Source of the DNA: Gigantopelta aegis
Lineage: Eukaryota > Mollusca > Gastropoda > Neomphalida > Peltospiridae
DNA: 64,000 nucleotides
Direction of reading: 5' to 3'
Assembly: GCF_016097555.1 (NCBI RefSeq)
Contig: NC_054712.1
Location: forward strand, 53,240,876 to 53,304,875
A model generated the notes under the pieces. That model ran no database searches and had not been told where the DNA came from. It saw nothing but the letters and a program-made list of their open reading frames with translations. This document shows positions 60,301 to 64,000 of the stretch, in pieces. The position numbers and the translations under genes were made by a program. Every line of letters starts with the position of its first letter. Position 1 is the first letter of the stretch.

Positions 60301-63123
60301 CACACCAAGTTTTGAGGCTGTTTGAAAAAACGTAGGCAGCTATACATCTACCAACTCCACTGGCAAGACAACAATAAAACTCAAGGACACACCCACCTGA
60401 AAGTTAAGATGATCTCTTGATGGGTGGCCTCCTGGCAAGACAACAATAAAACTCAAGGACACACCCACCTGAACGTTAAGATGATCTCTTGATGGGTGGC
60501 CTCCTGGCAAGACAATAAAACTCAAGGACACACCCACCTGAACATTAAGATGATCTCTTGATGGGTGGCCTCCTGGCAAGACAACAATAAAACTCAAGGA
60601 CACACCCACCTGAATGTTAAGATGATCTCTTAATGGGTGGCCTCCTGGCAAGACAATAAAACTCAAGGACACACCCACCTGAACGTTAAGATGATCTCTT
60701 GATGGGTGGCCTCTTCGGGGTTCTTTATTCCAGTTGCTGCATAAAAACTTGGATGCCATTTTATTGGTTGCTTAAGGGCTCCGGTTTTGGTTGCCTTCTC
60801 GGGAATACTTTTTAAATAGTCGACCGGCAATCCACAGGTAGAGAGTATATTCTGTACTGTTGTTTTCAAATTCCTAGATGACAAGGCTATATTGACGCTC
60901 TTCAGGTTACGAGCTACAGATACACAACACAGAATACTAATAGTATTTTTAAAGAGCATTTACGGGCATAGAATAATCCCAGTATTTTAATATAACATAT
61001 TCATCAGTGTTATTTTAAAGTTCCTAGCTGTCAAGATTACAAGCATGTTGTTCACATTATTTATAATATCTACTGACAGTTATAAAACACACCATTTGCT
61101 AACAGTATTACAATACAGCATTCAATTCTAAAAATTGTGAGAATGATCATTTCATTTGATGTTGCTCACACAATCTTATTTTACATAAATTATTTTTTGT
61201 TCATGCATTAAATAAAAACATTATTTACGAGGACAAAACGGGTTATATAAAAAAGAAATCGGTTACCTGAATTTGATTTTGTAAAACCGATAAATGGGTT
61301 AAATGCAAATTTTCAATTCAGAGAGGCCAGGACCCATATTCACAAAATATTGTAAGCCTAGTTTTATACGTAAACGTAAATCTACGACTGAAGAGCTATT
61401 CACGAAACAACGAAAACGTAAGTTACGTGTAAAGTTAGACATAAATATAAGAGTGCCTCTGGTTACAACTAACTAAGTTGTGTACATATAATAAATGAAA
61501 CATGGTCGCCGTTATTTACTATTATTTACGGAAACTGGCAGCATTTCCAATAATTGAAGCAGTTTGCGATGGCGAACTCACACGGATTGAACATAGTTTT
61601 GTTGGTGATCGAACGGATATTTTTGACTCGGCCAATTTCTCCTGAGTTATCTTTTCCTTTTTAAGAAATGTCCTCAAGTTCGTACCAAAAGGCGGATCCT
61701 CACCAATACCAAAATGCCAGCCATTGGCGATGTTACTGTCAGAAGACGACAACCAAAATTGTGTTTTGCGCATTTGTTATTTACCAGGTAGCCATCGTTT
61801 CTAATGTTTTTATTTTTTTTATTTCTCCGGTGAAAGGGTGAAATAGTAGATTTACATCCAACTAAGTTATGTTTACATTTACGACTGTTTTTGAGAATAC
61901 GGTGCTTCTTGCACGTAAACGTAAATCTACAGCAGACGTGAGTGCTAGTTGTTGACGTAAATTTACACATTTTTGTGAATATGGGTCCTGGTATTTACAT
62001 GCATAGAATAATCACAGTATTTTTAAAGAGCATTTACAGGCATAGAATAATCAGTTTTTTAATATAGCATTTACATGAATTTTTATAGTAAATATATTTA
62101 AAGTAGTGAGTATTGTATTGTATTGTTTTTGCTTAACCACACCTCTAGAGCACCATGTTTTATTATGCACTGACTACTGGATGTCAAACATATGATAATT
62201 CTAACAAATAGGCTTTGAGAAAATCAATATATTTGTAAATTCACGTTCCCAAGCTATTTATTAAATAGAACATTCACAGGCATATAACGCTTATTGATAG
62301 CATTTAAATAACACTGACAGAGATGACATTTATATATTTTAGAATAAACCTCATCACATATGATACTTGCTTAAATATATTTAAATTTTTCAGCATAATC
62401 TTGACTTACTATTAATAAAATAATTAGTTTTCTGAGCCCAGCATGATCTATTATGAGATATTTATTAGAAATGTTTGCTCAACAAAACCATATTACTTTG
62501 TTCCAACTATAATTAATAACTAAAAACATTTTTTTATTGGCAGCCAATTCTTGTTTCAATAATGGTACGGTGCTCACCTGATGCACAGTCGGTCTAGGAT
62601 CGATCCCTGTCGTGGGCCCATTGGGCTATTTTTTGTTACAGAAGAGCACCACGGTTGGTATATTAAAGGCAGTGGTATGTGCTATCCTGTCTGTGCATAT
62701 AAAAGGTTCCTTGCTATTAACAGAATAATGCAGTGGGTTTCGTCTCTAAGACTATATGTCTAAATTACCAAATGTTTGACATCCAATAGCCGATGATTAA
62801 TAAATCAATGTGCTCCTATGATGTCATTAAACAAAAAAAACCTTTAACAATGACCCCATTGGCTACAAATCGTGTTACCAATTTAGATTATCTATAACAA
62901 ACCCAAGTAGCTTGTGAATGAATGTGAAAAACAAGTGCTATCAACAGACATAAACACAATTTTCTATTTCATTAAAATAAATGTGCTTACATTTCTTTAA
63001 CTCATCTTTGGATTCGTCTTGAGGACGGACATAAAATAAGACATTGGTCGGCCTGGCAGACCCCGTCTTCTGGAGTGACGACAAATATTCATGTAATTTC
63101 TTTAGCGATTCCTCATTTACATT
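54061..63123 (-). CDS. TCAIM: TCAIM (T-cell activation inhibitor, mitochondrial), 3' part, seven exons
   Basis: TCAIM is a mitochondrial matrix protein with a J-like N-terminal region and a conserved C-terminal domain (DUF4460/DUF4461 families); in mammals it limits T-cell activation through mitochondrial metabolism, and its role in invertebrates is not known to me. Exons on the minus strand: 63123-62991, 60913-60679, 59718-59495, 58437-58346, 56999-56755, 54922-54791, 54307-54061. Phases agree and give 435 codons plus stop. Vertebrate TCAIM has about 496 residues, so roughly 60 N-terminal residues (targeting peptide and 'FYFAVHPD..' start) lie beyond the right edge. Diagnostic matches include NVNEESLKKLHEYLSSLQK, SLTSSIGLADIRWDSVWW, and the end HYYSVMQDGEICIPWDW. 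The gene converges with anillin; the stop codons are 7.2 kb apart. Confidence 0.94.
54791..54922 (-). CDS. TCAIM: TCAIM exon
   Basis: ESGPLALSSTGQFLVPAS and GSLVIDCIAKHKDQAHLI. Acceptor gttttag, donor gtaaat; phase 2 on both sides. Confidence 0.91.
55267..56440 (+). mobile_element. TTAA-type element, copy 3, truncated and split by a SINE
   Basis: Begins after TTAA at 55263-55266 and follows copy 1 (e.g. ccagtgaatacaccctctgg), is interrupted by the SINE at 55729-56106, and stops near 56440 well before the family's right end. Confidence 0.72.
55729..56106 (+). mobile_element. SINE with alternative head (type C), tail type A
   Basis: Head 'cggtggcggcgtggtttggc' and 'tgggttcggatcccagtcga' is a different tRNA-like promoter from the other copies, joined to the common body and A tail (ttaaataaaacaaac). 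Inserted inside a TTAA-flanked element. Confidence 0.87.
56755..56999 (-). CDS. TCAIM: TCAIM exon
   Basis: LLMNVRAYDAVLERLP, LLNDIQIVRRKR and EEYELLLNKLLNSL; helical region matching vertebrate TCAIM 'LFERLPSYFDL...LLGGIQVVY...LEEYYSLLDVF'. Phase 2 out. Confidence 0.93.
57283..57605. mobile_element. CAGGG...CCCTG MITE, larger form
   Basis: Ends cagggctcgaacataag and (reverse) cagggcttgaacttaa. Inside, the words 'ccacagcaatt' and 'caattgctgtaggt' form further inverted pairs. No clear target duplication. Confidence 0.7.
57931..57954. repeat. Poly(G) tract of 24
   Basis: Uninterrupted run of 24 G followed by aggaggagagg, in a TCAIM intron. On the TCAIM RNA strand this is poly(C); on the other strand it could form a quadruplex. 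Confidence 0.95.
58163..58333. mobile_element. pogo-type MITE, TCAIM intron
   Basis: 'tacagtaaaacccctcaaac' and reverse of 'ttacaggaatttcacagta'; internal 'ctctaaaccggatgtccttt'. A similar block is at 10078-10245. Confidence 0.55.
58346..58437 (-). CDS. TCAIM: TCAIM exon
   Basis: GRTLVFSNNSGVSLHGEI to EDVPTHWMK, equivalent to the vertebrate 'IIFTDRSGMSAVGHVML...HHHWTK' segment. Phase 1 in, phase 0 out. Confidence 0.91.
58490..58650. repeat. Hairpin element related to 37136-37266
   Basis: 'gaacctggctaagagatatt', 'atatcgtaaaa' and reverse 'ttttacgatactatagtgtt'. TCAIM intron. Confidence 0.6.
58708..58955 (-). mobile_element. SINE, tail type B, head-truncated
   Basis: 'ttaacaatgcactcaacaca' to 'ggtgcactggctggagtgat'. 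Confidence 0.84.
59495..59718 (-). CDS. TCAIM: TCAIM exon
   Basis: SWLRRNIDESRLRT to DIIRICDSLTSS, IGLADIRWDSVWWSAHFR and FYRMYKEHPDRIGAVLR; the LxDIRWxxxW block is conserved in TCAIM. Phase 2 in, phase 1 out. Confidence 0.93.
59850..60110 (-). mobile_element. SINE, tail type A
   Basis: 'gtgtttaacgacaccactag' to head 'gatgtggttcgatccaacaa'; head cut short. Confidence 0.85.
60360..60713 (-). repeat. 69/72-bp tandem repeat spanning a TCAIM donor
   Basis: Five units start at 60360, 60432, 60504, 60573 and 60645; the last contains the real exon end. Units differ by a caa insertion (72 against 69 bp). Each minus-strand unit has a pyrimidine-rich stretch ending in CAG, 35 nt of exon sequence and donor gtgggt. 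Confidence 0.93.
60679..60913 (-). CDS. TCAIM: TCAIM exon with repeated donor
   Basis: SRNLKSVNIALSSRNLK to IKWHPSFYAATGIKNPEE and HQEIILTF. Donor gtgggt. The last 35 nt and the donor are copied four more times in the intron (60360-60678). Phase 1 in, phase 2 out. Confidence 0.92.
61327..61991. mobile_element. DNA element with about 21-bp terminal inverted repeats, TCAIM intron
   Basis: Left 'ccaggacccatattcacaaa' and right 'tttgtgaatatgggtcctgg' are exact inverses. Inside, 'acgtaaacgtaaatctac' blocks recur near both ends. Minus-strand frames of 83 and 98 codons are present but I do not recognise them. Confidence 0.75.
62125..62222 (-). mobile_element. SINE tail fragment, type A
   Basis: 'gcttaaccacacctctagag' to 'ggatgtcaaacatatgataa'. 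Confidence 0.7.
62565..62848 (+). mobile_element. SINE, tail type A
   Basis: Head 'gtcggtctaggatcgatccc' to tail 'gtcattaaacaaaaaaaacc'. In a TCAIM intron, about 140 bp from an exon. Confidence 0.86.
62991..63123 (-). CDS. TCAIM: TCAIM exon (first in window)
   Basis: NVNEESLKKLHEYLSSLQK, then PTNVLFYVRPQDESKDELK, matching the J-like/DUF4460 region after the HPD segment of vertebrate TCAIM. Acceptor ttttttcag, donor gtaagc; phase 0 in, phase 1 out. Confidence 0.92.
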
Positions 63124-63176
63124 CTGAAAAAAAAAAAAAAAATGATCATTAAGTAATAAACCTACAAATCAAGACT

Positions 63177-63319
63177 CAGGGTCCGACAAATCCACTAGCC
63201 CTCGGTCCCAGCTAGTGACGTTCTGGTCTGCAGGAGCTAGTGAAAATATTCACCAGTAATACACTAACCAAAGCTTCTGTGTGGACTAGTGACTTTCTAC
63301 AGAAATGTCTCAAACCCTG
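63177..63319. mobile_element. CAGGG...CCCTG MITE, 5-bp target duplication AGACT
   Basis: cagggtccgaca and (reverse) cagggtttgaga ends; AGACT at 63172-63176 and 63320-63324. Contains repeated 'ctagtgac' blocks. Upstream of a TCAIM exon acceptor by about 50 bp. Confidence 0.75.
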
Positions 63320-63329
63320 AGACTCTTAT

Positions 63330-63570
63330 AGTAAACAAATGTTTTTTTATTTAACGACGCCACTAGAGCACATTGATTTTTTATCTTATCATCGGTTATT
63401 GGACGTCAAACATATGGTCATTCTGACAGGGGTTTTTTTGGATTTTTTTTAAAGAAGGGTTTGAAGTCGGTATCTGGATTAAAAATCCCATGCCTCGACT
63501 GGGATCCGAACCCAGTACCTACCAGCCTGTAGACTGATGGCCTAACCACGACGCCACTGAGGCCGGTCCT
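63330..63570 (-). mobile_element. SINE, type A tail joined to type C head, body deleted
   Basis: Tail 'tatttaacgacgccactaga' to 'catatggtcattctgacagg', then directly head 'gactgggatccgaacccagt' and 'ctaaccacgacgccactgag'. Confidence 0.82.
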
Positions 63571-64000
63571 ATAAATAGATACAACAGTCAATATATAAGC
63601 AGGGTTTAAACTGTTGTTTGCCAAATCACCAGCAACAACAAGTTCTATATAATTTGCAGATTTATTTCATTATTTATTCATTGATCAAAAAACTATTTTT
63701 AAAAAATCATGTTTCTTTATAGATCTACAACATTTTTTAGTGGTTTGGCTGAGACTTATATTTAAGTACATTTTTTTTTTTTTTTTTTTACCAAATGGCT
63801 AATGGTTTTTGGAATCCAGTTTAAACACTATGTAAGTCAAAGAAATGAACAATGAATAATTCTTTGATTATTTAAAATAACAAAGGTTGTCAGGTCCTGT
63901 TTAATTTAAACAGAGCCAACACTGGAAAGAATTTAGTTTTAGCCAATTTTTAGATAGGTAGAGAATTTTGTTTAAAATATTAAAAAGCGATTAATTTAAA

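Noticed and set aside
60340..60759. A 139-codon repetitive minus-strand frame (GGHPSRDHLNVQ units)
   Set aside because: Out of frame with TCAIM; open only because the repeat unit is a multiple of three without stops.

Overview
This is a window of animal nuclear DNA: long AT-rich introns with GT-AG borders, high repeat density, no bacterial-type operons. The dominant dispersed repeat is a tRNA-headed SINE (about 28 copies or fragments) of a kind I associate with mollusc genomes, and there is a molluscan-type dispersed repeat ending in a 'tatagtcccctcc' block. I infer a mollusc, probably a gastropod; the phylum call is firmer than the class.

Three host genes can be read exon by exon. (1) Positions 1-13202, minus strand: a copine (two C2 domains, then a vWA/copine domain). 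Eleven complete coding exons and the first 16 bases of a twelfth are present; the 3' end lies off the left edge. (2) Positions 19315-46815, plus strand: a complete anillin gene, 19 coding exons, about 1425 codons, from the conserved start MDPYTE to the C-terminal PH domain. (3) Positions 54061-63123, minus strand: the last seven exons (435 codons) of TCAIM, a mitochondrial J-like protein; its 5' exons lie off the right edge. Copine and anillin are divergent with about 6 kb between their start codons; anillin and TCAIM converge. The three act in separate processes (calcium-dependent membrane binding, cytokinesis, mitochondrial protein handling), and nothing suggests joint function.

Between copine and anillin (15575-17355) sits a broken, intron-containing MULE transposase-like gene with one internal stop and a missing exon. 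A pogo/Tigger-type element with a CENP-B-like helix-turn-helix ORF lies in a copine intron (3659-4342). Introns hold several non-autonomous DNA transposon families that can be defined from paired copies: TTAA-flanked elements of about 1.2 kb, a family with 6-bp target duplications, a CAGGG...CCCTG family with 5-bp duplications, and several near-perfect palindromes.

The most unusual feature is a recurrent class of minisatellite whose unit spans an exon-intron junction. At five copine splice sites and one TCAIM splice site, the end of the exon, the splice signal and some intron are tandemly copied, leaving arrays of pseudo-splice sites. In one case (copine exon 10 acceptor, 45-bp unit) the copies stay in frame and could insert 15-residue blocks beside the vWA metal-binding motif; in TCAIM each unit looks like a 35-nt microexon that would introduce a stop.
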